Below, in pieces: positions 47,823 through 55,807 of a stretch of 64,000 nucleotides of DNA. The stretch lies in the NCBI GenBank assembly GCA_965243625.1, contig CBDEVI010000002.1, positions 1 through 64,000 on the forward strand. Direction: 5' to 3'. Position 1 is the stretch's first letter; each line of letters begins with the position of its first letter. A model generated the notes under the pieces. The model did no database searches, had not been told where the DNA came from, and worked only from the letters and a program-made list of their open reading frames with translations. Source of the stretch: JAJECS01 sp965243625 (GTDB lineage: Bacteria > Chloroflexota > UBA11872). Both the position numbers and the translations under genes were made by a program.

Positions 47823-49034
47823 ATGCGCATCACCCGCGTGCGGCTCTTTGAGCTTCACGGCGAGCACGACCATGACGGCGAGCTGTGGGAAGAGCGCGTC
47901 GTCCGCCCCATCGACGTCTACCCCGAGCACAAGCACGAGCGCGGCTACCCCATCGCCAGCGGCGGTGTCGGGCAGCAGCGCAACGAACGCGGCGCCTATC
48001 CGATCTCGTCGATCTTCGTCTCGGTCGAGACCGACGAGGGCGTTAGCGGCCTGGCGGGCACCATCGACCGGCAAACAGCCTTCGTCATCGACACCGATGT
48101 CGCGCCGCTCGTGATCGGCGAGGACCCGCTCGCCATCGAGCGCATCTGGGACAAGCTCTACCGCCAGCTCATCCACGCGCGCAAGGGCCAGCCCATGTTC
48201 GCCATCAGCGCGCTCGACGTGGCGCTGTGGGACCTCAAGGGCAAGTGGCTCGGCCAGCCCGTCTATCGGCTGCTGGGCGGGCCGGTGCGCGACAGCATCC
48301 CGGCCTACGCCAGCATGCTGGGCTATTCGCTCGAGCCCGACCGCGTCACCGCCCGCGCGCGCGAGGTCGTGGACGCCGGCTTTTCTGCCACCAAGTGGTT
48401 CATGCGCCACGGGCCGGACGACGGCGAACCGGGCGCCCGCGCCAACGTGGAGCTGGCGCGCACCGTGCGCGAGGCCGTGGGCGACGACGTCGAGGTGATG
48501 CTGGACGCCTGGAATAGCTGGAACGCGCGCTACGCCATCGACATGGCCCGGCGCATGGCCGAATATCGCCCCCGCTGGATCGAGGAGCCGGTCAAGCCCG
48601 ACGACATTCCGGCCTACGCCCGCATCCGCGCCGCCTCACCGGTCCCCATCGCCGGCGGCGAGCACGAATACACCCGCTGGGGAACCCGCGACTACATGCG
48701 CGCCGGCGCCGTCGACGTTTTCCAGCCCGACACCATGTGGTGCGGCGGCATCAGCGAGACCATGAAGATGGCCACCATCTGCTCGGTCTACGACGTCCCA
48801 ATCGTGTTCCACGGGTCGAGCGTGCCGGTGAACGTCCACCTCAGCGCCGCGCTGCCGCCCACGCTCTGCCCCTACGTCGAATACCTCATCAAGTGGAACG
48901 ACATCCGTCAGCTGCACCTCGAGCACAAGACCCAACCCGTCAACGGCCGCATCGCCCCCACCAACGCCCCCGGCCTCGGCCTCGACATCGACGAATCAAC
49001 CGTTACGGATAAGCGGGAGCTCTCTTGGCGGTAG
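47823..49034 (+). CDS. Enolase-superfamily acid-sugar dehydratase (L-rhamnonate-dehydratase-like)
   Basis: A 403-residue mandelate-racemase-type protein. The N-terminal capping domain is followed by a barrel with K-W in FSATKWFMRHGPDDGEPG, the metal ligands in VEVMLDAWNSW (Asp), RWIEEPVKPDD (Glu) and PIAGGEHEYTRWGTRD (Glu), and a His in IVFHGSSVPVNVHL. The FMRHGP and GGEHEYTR stretches resemble rhamnonate dehydratases, which turn an aldonic acid into a 2-keto-3-deoxy acid. It opens a glycan-degradation block, consistent with use of deoxy-sugars. Other acid sugars cannot be excluded. Expanded enolase-family paralogs are a known trait of SAR202-type Chloroflexota. Confidence 0.82.
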   Translation: MRITRVRLFELHGEHDHDGELWEERVVRPIDVYPEHKHERGYPIASGGVGQQRNERGAYPISSIFVSVETDEGVSGLAGTIDRQTAFVIDTDVAPLVIGEDPLAIERIWDKLYRQLIHARKGQPMFAISALDVALWDLKGKWLGQPVYRLLGGPVRDSIPAYASMLGYSLEPDRVTARAREVVDAGFSATKWFMRHGPDDGEPGARANVELARTVREAVGDDVEVMLDAWNSWNARYAIDMARRMAEYRPRWIEEPVKPDDIPAYARIRAASPVPIAGGEHEYTRWGTRDYMRAGAVDVFQPDTMWCGGISETMKMATICSVYDVPIVFHGSSVPVNVHLSAALPPTLCPYVEYLIKWNDIRQLHLEHKTQPVNGRIAPTNAPGLGLDIDESTVTDKRELSWR

Positions 49035-49042
49035 GCAAAATC

Positions 49043-49366
49043 GTGAATGCTCGGCAGACTTTCGTGACGAGACGCGTAAGTGTCAGCGAAGCTCGGAACG
49101 ACCTCTACGCGCTAGTAGATGATGTCCGTCGCGGTGAGTCCGTGATCGTCACGCACAACGGCGAACCTGTGGCGCGAATCGAGCCATATCTCGCCTCCGC
49201 GATGAGGCTGGATGAAGCGGCGGAGCGGCTGGTAGGGCGGCAGGTAGCGGACCGGCCGCGGGCCGAGCTCGACGTCGAGCGATTCCTAGCCAAACCCGCG
49301 CCGCTGCTCGGCGAGGGTTTCAGCGCGAGCGGCACCATCGCGAAGGAGCGGGATCAGAGCCGCTGA
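49043..49366 (+). CDS. Orphan Phd/YefM-type antitoxin
   Basis: A 107-residue protein from GTG 49043; a TTG at 49025 would overlap the enolase-family gene by ten bases. FVTRRVSVSEARNDLYALVD with the following VRRGESVIVTHNGEPVARI is a clear Phd fold. The C-terminal 45 residues (RLVGRQVADRPRAELDVERF) are longer than usual. No toxin gene follows: the next 235 bases are non-coding with a family B repeat. It is either an orphan or a remnant whose toxin was lost. Confidence 0.75.
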   Translation: MNARQTFVTRRVSVSEARNDLYALVDDVRRGESVIVTHNGEPVARIEPYLASAMRLDEAAERLVGRQVADRPRAELDVERFLAKPAPLLGEGFSASGTIAKERDQSR

Positions 49367-49466
49367 GGTGTTTGGTCTTGCCGGCGCTGGTCGCGCTGCC
49401 GGTCGAGTCCCTCCCCCTTCGGGCCCGGTCCTTCCACCCGTGATGGAGACCTACGCGTAATCTCTC

Positions 49467-49520
49467 CGTCATTCCCGCGAAGCCTGTCCCCGCGCAGGCG
49501 GGGAGCGGGAATCCACCCCT
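49467..49520. repeat. Palindromic intergenic repeat, family B (second copy)
   Basis: CGTCATTCCCGCGAAGCCTG continues with TCCCCGCGCAGGCGGGGAGC and GGGAATCCACCCCT. It is almost base-identical to 43369-43423, 6 kb away. It lies between the orphan antitoxin and the convergent higA. Confidence 0.85.
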
Positions 49521-49601
49521 GCGTCCATGGGTGTCCACCGTATAGGCAACCGTAGTCGTTGCCCTTTTTGCGACTGCGCCGAGCGCCCCGCCTCCGACGG
49601 T

Positions 49602-49907
49602 CTAGCCACCGCCCTCGGCCAGCGCCGGCGCAAACTGCTCAACCTCCAACTGCGCCGTACGCTCGCGCGCCTGCCACAAGTCGAAAGCCGTCTGCATCCC
49701 CAGCCACGTCTCGGGCGTCGAGCCGAAAGCCTTGGACAACCGCACTGCCATCTCCACCGAGACTCCGGCTCGTTCGTTCACCAATTCCGACAGTGCCTGC
49801 CGAGTCACACCCAGGCCCTTTGCCGCCCGCGTCACCGACAACCCGAGGGGCTCCAGGCACTGCCGCTTCACAATCCCGCCCGGATGCGGCGGCGCATTCA
49901 TGGTCAA
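49602..49907 (-). CDS. higA: HigA-type antitoxin (XRE helix-turn-helix)
   Basis: A 101-residue protein of the VapI/HigA type: HPGGIVKRQCLEPLGLSVTR, then the HTH AAKGLGVTRQALSELVNERA and SVEMAVRLSKAFGSTPETWL. The conserved PETWL-x-M-Q-x2-Y/F-D-L-W ending is present. It follows higB by 11 bases, the reverse order usual for higBA operons. The HTH should repress the operon by binding its promoter. Confidence 0.93.
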   Translation of the reverse strand: MTMNAPPHPGGIVKRQCLEPLGLSVTRAAKGLGVTRQALSELVNERAGVSVEMAVRLSKAFGSTPETWLGMQTAFDLWQARERTAQLEVEQFAPALAEGGG

Positions 49908-49918
49908 GACTTCTCCTT

Positions 49919-50197
49919 TCAGTGATAGTCCGTGTAGTCGACGTCGACCGCGTGACCATTCTCAAAGCGGAAGGTCACTCGCCAGTTTCCCGACACCGAG
50001 ACGGCGTAGTGATTTCGCAGGTCGCCCTTCAATCGATGCAGCCGAAACCCTGGAAGATCCATGTCGTGGGGCCCGCGACTTTGGTCCAGCACCGCCAGAA
50101 TGTCCCGCAGTTTGCGGACGTGAGCCGGTGCCACACGCTGTGCGCCTCGACCAAGATAGAGCGCCCGAAGTCCTCGGTGCTTGAACGAAACGATCAC
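49919..50197 (-). CDS. higB: HigB-type toxin (RelE/ParE fold)
   Basis: A 92-residue RelE-superfamily mRNA endonuclease: MIVSFKHRGLRALYLG, LRDILAVLDQSRGPHDMDLP, GFRLHRLKGDLRNHYAVSVS and GNWRVTFRFENGHAVDVDY are a near-textbook HigB. It is the first gene of a higBA operon. Confidence 0.93.
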   Translation of the reverse strand: MIVSFKHRGLRALYLGRGAQRVAPAHVRKLRDILAVLDQSRGPHDMDLPGFRLHRLKGDLRNHYAVSVSGNWRVTFRFENGHAVDVDYTDYH

Positions 50198-50338
50198 GCC
50201 GAATCATTGTGAAGTGTCGCCCGTCGCTTGTCAATTGACACTCCTGCCAATTGGGCTGCAATCGCGACGCGGCGAATCATCCGCGGCGTGGGCTCCATCA
50301 ACGAAATTCCGAATCGCCTTCTGACGAACGACCTATCC

Positions 50339-52138
50339 CTACCCCGGCGTCTCGTAGGCGAAATCCCACCCGTCCCACTTGCGCAGGGGCTTGATGGTGC
50401 GCGGCAGGTCGGGCTCGCCGGCGGCTTGCCAGGCGGCGATTTCGTCCTGGTGGCCCAGGCGTTTCAGGCCGCTCCACAAGGGCTGGTGGTTGGCCCGGCC
50501 GCAGCCGCCGGCGGCGTCCCAGAAGAACATGTGTCCGGCGCCGGCCTCGTAGACGGTCGACGCCCGGCGGCGAAAGTCCTCCGGCGACTGATGCCTCGGC
50601 ATCAGGTTCGGCGCCAGCACGCAGTCGGTGCCGCGCACCAGGTCCACGAAGAACGCCAGCTGCGACGGGTCGGTCCAGGACGGGTGGTGGCTGTCGTAGA
50701 CCGGCTCCGAGCTATAGGGAATCAGCGTGTCGATCAGCCCCTCGCTCAGCCAGGCGCGCAGGTCGATGCCGTCCTGCAGGTTCTCCTGCTCCGTGGCCGC
50801 CACCACCGCGCCCACGTCGATGCGCGTTCCCCGGGCCTCGCCCGCCTCGTCCATCGCCGCGCGCAGCTCGCGCATGAAGCCCGTCAGCGTGCGTGCGCGG
50901 TAGGCGAGCCAGCGCGGGTCGTCCGCCGCAAGCTCGCGCGGGTCGAGCCCGTATTCTTGCTGGAACCCCTCCACCACCGGCGGCTCGTACTCCACCAACG
51001 GCATGCGCCGGTTGAACAGCAGGCACACGCCGTCCACCGGTCGCTCCACAATCTCCCGCAGCAGCGAGACCACGAACTCCCGCACCGCGGGATAGCTGTA
51101 GGCCATGCGCGGCGTGCGGTTGCCCGCGCGGTCTTCGCCGCGGCATTCGGGATGCCGGTCGAAGAAGACTTCCCCCAGGCTCGCGCCGTCCAGCGGCGGC
51201 GGGTACTTGAACCCCGCCACGCGGTAGCACGCGTGGAACTCCATGCCCAGCGCGTGCGTGTGCGCCAGCGCCACGTCGAATGGGTCCACGCCCTGCTGCT
51301 GAAAGTCTCGCCAGCTTTCCGCGTGCATGCGGTCGCCGCGCCGCCCAAAGTCCTCCTGGCCCTCCATGATCTCGGCGCGGGCGACGCGGCTGAAAAACCG
51401 CGTGCGGTCGCCGCCGCCCGCCTCCCAGTAGATGCGGGAAACGTCGGTGTCGCGGTAGGGCTCGATCTCGCGCCGCACCTCTTCTTCGGTGGTGAGGCGG
51501 AACAAATAGTGCGGCCCGTGCGAGTCGTTGTGGGCGAACAGCCGACGCGTATCCGTCCGCGCCTGGTCCGCCTGCCAGGTCTCGAGTTCGTCGTCGGTCA
51601 GCGGCACCAGCTTCACGTAAGCCACGCGCGCCGCCGGGCCGCTGAACGACCCCGGCGCGTCCCCCGGCGCCACGCGCCGGACCAGCTGGCAGATATCGAG
51701 GCTCTGGTCCGTGAGGTCGGCAATCTTCCAGAACATCTCGGCCACCGCCGGCCCGTGCCAATCCGGCAGCAGCCGGGTTTGCAGCGAGGACAGGTTCAGC
51801 GTGAGCAACGAGTAGGTGTCGTCGCTGCTGAGCTTGACCGGTACCGCCACCGTGGCGGTGTCATCGGTGCACTTGAAGTTCGGCACGATGCCCACCGACA
51901 CCGCGTGCCAGCCGCTCGCGCGCAGCGGGAAGCTCACCGCCGGCGCGGCGGTTTCCGGCCCGGCCACGATCATGGTTCCCGCCACGTCGTCGGTCTCGAA
52001 CGACATGGTGCGCCAGTGCCCCCGCTTGCCCGTGGCGCTCAGCGCCGAGGCCGGCTCGCAGCGATCCAGGTCCGCGCGGTATTGCGGCGGGCTGCTGAGC
52101 CAGCCGTCGGCAAAGAGATCGGTCGCCGCTGCCGTCAT
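50339..52138 (-). CDS. Family-10-like TIM-barrel glycosidase with N-terminal beta domain, putative (paralog 1)
   Basis: A 599-residue protein with no signal peptide. Residues 1-190 look like a beta-sandwich (MIVAGPETAAPAVSFPLRAS and AVSVGIVPNF). The rest is barrel-like: YRDTDVSRIYWEAGGGDRTR, HALGMEFHACYRVAGFKYPP, YSYPAVREFVVSLLREIVER, PVDGVCLLFNRRMPLVEYEP and EGLIDTLIPYSSEPVYDSHH. The G-(M/L)-E-x-H-A-x-Y-R-V and DGVCLLFNR strands correspond to those in GHL10-type proteins, but I cannot name a CAZy family. It is a tandem paralog of the next gene, from which it is separated by a repeat. Confidence 0.55.
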   Translation of the reverse strand: MTAAATDLFADGWLSSPPQYRADLDRCEPASALSATGKRGHWRTMSFETDDVAGTMIVAGPETAAPAVSFPLRASGWHAVSVGIVPNFKCTDDTATVAVPVKLSSDDTYSLLTLNLSSLQTRLLPDWHGPAVAEMFWKIADLTDQSLDICQLVRRVAPGDAPGSFSGPAARVAYVKLVPLTDDELETWQADQARTDTRRLFAHNDSHGPHYLFRLTTEEEVRREIEPYRDTDVSRIYWEAGGGDRTRFFSRVARAEIMEGQEDFGRRGDRMHAESWRDFQQQGVDPFDVALAHTHALGMEFHACYRVAGFKYPPPLDGASLGEVFFDRHPECRGEDRAGNRTPRMAYSYPAVREFVVSLLREIVERPVDGVCLLFNRRMPLVEYEPPVVEGFQQEYGLDPRELAADDPRWLAYRARTLTGFMRELRAAMDEAGEARGTRIDVGAVVAATEQENLQDGIDLRAWLSEGLIDTLIPYSSEPVYDSHHPSWTDPSQLAFFVDLVRGTDCVLAPNLMPRHQSPEDFRRRASTVYEAGAGHMFFWDAAGGCGRANHQPLWSGLKRLGHQDEIAAWQAAGEPDLPRTIKPLRKWDGWDFAYETPG

Positions 52139-52174
52139 GCCCACTGCCTCCTCGTCACTCGATTGCCGCCCGAC

Positions 52175-52210
52175 TCCCTCTCCCTGGAAGGGAGAGGGTT
52201 GGGGTGAGGG
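52175..52210. repeat. Intergenic repeat, family F
   Basis: CTCCCTCTCCCTGGAAGGGA continues with GAGGGTTGGGGTGAGGG, a 9-bp-arm hairpin with trailing direct repeat. It separates the two paralogous glycosidase-like genes. Confidence 0.75.
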
Positions 52211-52238
52211 TCATCCGGCCCACAAGCCACGCCGACCA

Positions 52239-54005
52239 TCATCCCGGCGTCGTGTAGGACAGGTCCCAATCGTCCAGCACCTCCACGTCGTGCGCGGTGG
52301 GTTGCAGCGAGGGCTCCCCCGCCGCGCGCCAGGCCTCGATCTCGTCGCGGTGCCCCAGCCGCCGCAGCGCGTTCCACATCGCGCCGTGGTTCGCCCGCCC
52401 GGAGCCTCCCGCCGCGTCCCAGAAAAACAGGTGATCGGCGCCCGCGCCGTAGATGCCCGCCGCCTGGCGGCGCACGTCCTCGGGCGGGCGGTGCCGCGGC
52501 ATCATCCCCGGGGCCAGCACGCAATCCGTCCCGCGCACCAGCTCCACGAAATACGCCAGATCCGCCGGATCCTTCCAGGACACCGCGTGCGAGTCTCCGC
52601 CGGGGACCGAGGTGTAGGGAATCAGCGTGTCGACGATGCCTTCCTCCACCCACGCTCCCAGGTCGATGGCGTTTTGGAGATTCTCCTGCTCGCTGCTCAT
52701 CACCACGGCGGAGACGCCAAGCCGCTTGCCGTGCACCGCGCCCATCTCGTCCATCGCCTGCCGCACCTCGCGCATGAACTGGGTCAGCTCGCGCGCGCGG
52801 AACTTCAGCCAGCGCTCGTCGTCCGCCGGCAGCGCGTGCGGATCGAGGCCGTATTCGTCCTGAAAGGCCGCGACCACCGGCGGCTCGTACTCCACCAGGG
52901 GCAGGCGTCGGTTGTAGAGCAGGCACACCCCGTCGATGGGCCGCTCGGCCATCTCGCGCAGCAGCGACACCACGTAAGCCCGCACCTCGGGATAGGAGTA
53001 GGCAATGCGCGGCGTCGTCTGGCCGTTGCGGTCCACCCCGAGCCATTCCGGGTGCGCCGCGGCGAATGAGTCGCCCACGTTGAAGTGGTCCATCGGCGGC
53101 GGGTACAGGAATCCGGCCACCCGGTACGACGCGTGTATCTCCAACCCAACATCGTGACAATGCTCGATGGCGACATCGAGGGGGTCCACGCCTTGCGCCC
53201 GAAACTCCCGCCAGCTCTCGGCGTGCAGCCGGTCGCCCACGCGGGCGAAGTCCTCGGCCTCGTCGAACGTGCACCAGCGCGCGATCTTGCTGAAGTAATA
53301 GCTGATGTCGCCTTCGCCGGCTTCCCAATACATGCGGGAGAAGTCGCTGTCGCGATAGGGCTCGATCTCGCGCCGGATGCCCTCGGCGTCCGTCAACCGC
53401 CACAGGTAGTGCGGTCCGTGCGCGTCCTGGTGGGCGAAGAGTGTGCGGGTGTCGGTGCGCTGGCGCTCGGCTTGCGCCTCGGCCACCTCGGCGTCGGACA
53501 GTGGCACTAGCTTGACATAAGCAATGCGCACGATCTCCGACCGCCACGCGCCCACCGCGTCCACCGGCGCCGTCTGCCACTGCGGCTGCCCCAGCACCAG
53601 TTGTCGGCCGGTCAAATCGGCCGTGCGCCAATAGAGCTCCACGATCTGCAGGTCGTGTCCGATCTCGGGATGCGCCGGCTGCGCGGTCAGCATCGTCGGC
53701 GTCGCGTCGCCGCTCAGGCGCGCCAGCACTTTCACTGGGGCGCCTTCGTAACCCGGCGGCGGCATCACACCCAGCGAGACTGCGTGCCAACCGCTCGCGT
53801 TCAGGTCCAGCGTCACGTCGGGCGCGGCCGTCTCGGGACCCGCCAGCAGCATTTGGCCGCTCAAATCGCCGGCGGTGTAAGACATCGATCGCCAGCGATG
53901 GAAGGCGGGCACCGGCCCCACGGCGTCCGCCGGCTGAACCGCGCTCAGGTCGGTGATGTAGACCGGGTCGTTGACCAACCCGCGGTCGGCGATGCGGTCC
54001 GTCAT
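52239..54005 (-). CDS. Family-10-like TIM-barrel glycosidase with N-terminal beta domain, putative (paralog 2)
   Basis: A 588-residue paralog of the downstream gene. Matching blocks include MLLAGPETAAPDVTLDLNAS, LFAHQDAHGPHYLWRLTDAE, EPYRDSDFSRMYWEAGEGDI, EPPVVAAFQDEYGLDPHALP, VMSSEQENLQNAIDLGAWVE and RAAGIYGAGADHLFFWDAAG-like sequences. Roughly half the residues agree by eye over the full length. The E-x-N-L-Q segment and W-D-A-A-G end are shared and probably form the active-site face. The ATG at 54005 was used. Both genes are probably transcribed together from upstream of this one. Confidence 0.55.
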   Translation of the reverse strand: MTDRIADRGLVNDPVYITDLSAVQPADAVGPVPAFHRWRSMSYTAGDLSGQMLLAGPETAAPDVTLDLNASGWHAVSLGVMPPPGYEGAPVKVLARLSGDATPTMLTAQPAHPEIGHDLQIVELYWRTADLTGRQLVLGQPQWQTAPVDAVGAWRSEIVRIAYVKLVPLSDAEVAEAQAERQRTDTRTLFAHQDAHGPHYLWRLTDAEGIRREIEPYRDSDFSRMYWEAGEGDISYYFSKIARWCTFDEAEDFARVGDRLHAESWREFRAQGVDPLDVAIEHCHDVGLEIHASYRVAGFLYPPPMDHFNVGDSFAAAHPEWLGVDRNGQTTPRIAYSYPEVRAYVVSLLREMAERPIDGVCLLYNRRLPLVEYEPPVVAAFQDEYGLDPHALPADDERWLKFRARELTQFMREVRQAMDEMGAVHGKRLGVSAVVMSSEQENLQNAIDLGAWVEEGIVDTLIPYTSVPGGDSHAVSWKDPADLAYFVELVRGTDCVLAPGMMPRHRPPEDVRRQAAGIYGAGADHLFFWDAAGGSGRANHGAMWNALRRLGHRDEIEAWRAAGEPSLQPTAHDVEVLDDWDLSYTTPG

Positions 54006-54188
54006 ATGCACCTCACCCAATTCAAGGGGCTGAGGCGGACGCCTCAGCCCCGCGACGAGCTCCCGCGCCGCAGGGGTGGACGTACTTTAGGCGGCGATAT
54101 TCCGAACGCACAAACCCGGCATTTCCGCTCCGGTCCCACGTCCGTTCAGACTGAATCCCGAGACGCGCACTCGAGCGCCGCCAAGTCC

Positions 54189-54216
54189 GTCATTCCGGCG
54201 GAAGCCGGAATCCAGC
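54189..54216. repeat. Palindromic intergenic repeat, family A
   Basis: CGTCATTCCGGCGGAAGCCG followed by GAATCCAG, the same as copies at 1717 and 47663 with a one-base change in the loop. Confidence 0.85.
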
Positions 54217-54256
54217 CACTCGGGGCCTCGGCATCCCGAACCGCTGGTCTCCCGCC

Positions 54257-54805
54257 TCAGTCGCCGCCGGCCATCTCGAGCAGCTTGCCGACCGTGCGCC
54301 AATTGCGAATGGTGATCGTGGTTCCCAAGGCGCGGTCGAAGTAGTCGACCGTCAACTTCGACCGCGCCGTTCCATTCGGGAAGTGCAGAAAGACCTCGCG
54401 TCCCCGAACCTCGAAGCCATCTCCCGGCGAGCGGTCCGGATCCAACTCAGCAATCCGGTCCGCGGTTGGCGCTTCCGCCAGGAATCCCACGTGAAGTTGC
54501 GCTGGGTCCGCCCCCGCCGCCAGAAACGGATTGCCAGTTACGACCGCCTCAAGCTCCGCCGCCGACCGTGTCACCACGGGAACTTGAAACCCCTTGGTGG
54601 TGGCGATCTCCGCTTCGATGAGTTCCGGAATACGCCCCGCCAGCGCCGGCTCCGCCCGGAACACCACGTTCCCGCTTTGGATATACGTCCGCACGTCGGT
54701 GCAACCCGCCGCCTCAAACATCGCCCGCAGGTCGGCCATCAGCAGCTTCTTCGTGCCGCCGACGTTGATGGCGCGCAGCAGCGCGATGTAGACGCCGTTG
54801 TCCAT
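54257..54805 (-). CDS. DUF1697 family protein
   Basis: A 182-residue protein with family-typical stretches: VYIALLRAINVGGTKKLLMA, FEAAGCTDVRTYIQSGNVVF, then DPAQLHVGFLAEAP and the C-terminal LTVDYFDRALGTTITIRNWR. DUF1697 proteins are widespread in bacteria and have no established function. The gene is monocistronic. Confidence 0.92.
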   Translation of the reverse strand: MDNGVYIALLRAINVGGTKKLLMADLRAMFEAAGCTDVRTYIQSGNVVFRAEPALAGRIPELIEAEIATTKGFQVPVVTRSAAELEAVVTGNPFLAAGADPAQLHVGFLAEAPTADRIAELDPDRSPGDGFEVRGREVFLHFPNGTARSKLTVDYFDRALGTTITIRNWRTVGKLLEMAGGD

Positions 54806-54882
54806 GCGTCACTCCTCCGCGATCGTCGGCGCTGGCAATACTTCGCCAAGTATCGGCCATCCGCTCCGAGCCAGCGCCTCCC

Positions 54883-55008
54883 GTAGGGGCGAGTTTCAAA
54901 CTCGCCCGTTCGCAGCCGCGCCGCCCACCCGTTCGTGGTGAGCCCTTCGGCAAGCTCAGCAAAGGCTCGCCGACCCGTTCGTGGTGAGCCCGTCGAACCA
55001 CAACGGGT
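54883..55008. repeat. Family D and two family C repeats in tandem
   Basis: Family D (GTAGGGGCGAGTTTCAAACT then CGCCCGTTCG) is followed by two copies of CCCGTTCGTGGTGAGCCC at 54929 and 54975, the second ending in CGTCGAACCACAACGGG. The D copy carries a compensatory pair of changes (GAGTTT/AAACTC). Confidence 0.8.
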
Positions 55009-55052
55009 GGGCGCCGCCGAATCGCCACTCACAGACGAGAGCCGTGCCCGCC

Positions 55053-55565
55053 CTAGAGCCTCGCCCTCGTCATCACCTCGATCAGCCGACCCCGCAACGG
55101 CCTCGGGGCTTGCAGCAACTCGTAGAGCTGCTCTTCGACGGCGCCCTTGTCGGGCACCTTCCATTCCGGATATCCCCCGATCCTCCGCGTGAGGAACTGC
55201 CGCAACTCGCCGGGCCCGGTGAACATCTCCTTCGCCGCCAGTAGCTCCGCCAGGTAAGCCCGGCGATGGGCGTAGGCGTGGGACCGCCCCGCCAGCTTGT
55301 GCCCGATCTCGACGTGCTCGTGCAGCACCACCAGGTAGGCGAATTCCGGTTCGGCGTTCACGAAGCTCTCCGGGAGGTAGATGTTGCCGTCCTCGTCGTA
55401 CATGGCGAGATCCGCCCACTCGGGCCACGGATCGCAGATGAAATAGCGGACCGCGGTCCCATCCATCTCGCACGTAGCCACACGGGTCACGTTGGCCTTG
55501 AGGACCGCCACGAGTTCTTGAAGCTCCGGATGCGGCAGTTTGAGCCGCTTGGTTGGCTCGGGCAT
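55053..55565 (-). CDS. Hypothetical protein with HE-x4-H motif
   Basis: A 170-residue protein. The middle contains VVLHEHVEIGHKLAGRSHAY, in which H-E-H and a later G-H could bind a metal, but the spacing is not the standard HExxH zincin. Preceding strands (VRYFICDPWPEWADLAMYDE) and the end (RRIGGYPEWKVPDKGAVEEQ) are well ordered. I recall similar HExVE-x-H-A-R proteins as uncharacterised. No neighbour gives a clue; the gene is flanked on both sides by repeats. Confidence 0.6.
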   Translation of the reverse strand: MPEPTKRLKLPHPELQELVAVLKANVTRVATCEMDGTAVRYFICDPWPEWADLAMYDEDGNIYLPESFVNAEPEFAYLVVLHEHVEIGHKLAGRSHAYAHRRAYLAELLAAKEMFTGPGELRQFLTRRIGGYPEWKVPDKGAVEEQLYELLQAPRPLRGRLIEVMTRARL

Positions 55566-55696
55566 TCCTCGCTTCTCCTTCGTTTACTCCGGCGTCCCGG
55601 CGGCTCAACCCGAACGTAGAACGCGGTGTTTCCGCCGTATGCCACGCGCTCACGATCAGTACCTGCCTGCCGACCACTGGCAATGCGATCCACCAG

Positions 55697-55731
55697 CCCG
55701 TTCGTGGTGAGCTCGTCGAACCACAACGGGT
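55697..55731. repeat. Intergenic repeat, family C
   Basis: CCCGTTCGTGGTGAGCTCGT continues with CGAACCACAACGGG. The inverted arms CCCGTT..GTGGT/ACCAC..AACGGG make a long imperfect hairpin, 77 bases upstream of the GH116-like gene. Confidence 0.8.
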
Positions 55732-55807
55732 TGGCCGAAATGTCCGATCGTCTCGCCTGTGCAATGCCGATGGTGACGCGTCCGCACGCGTGAGGCACGA
55801 TCCCTCC

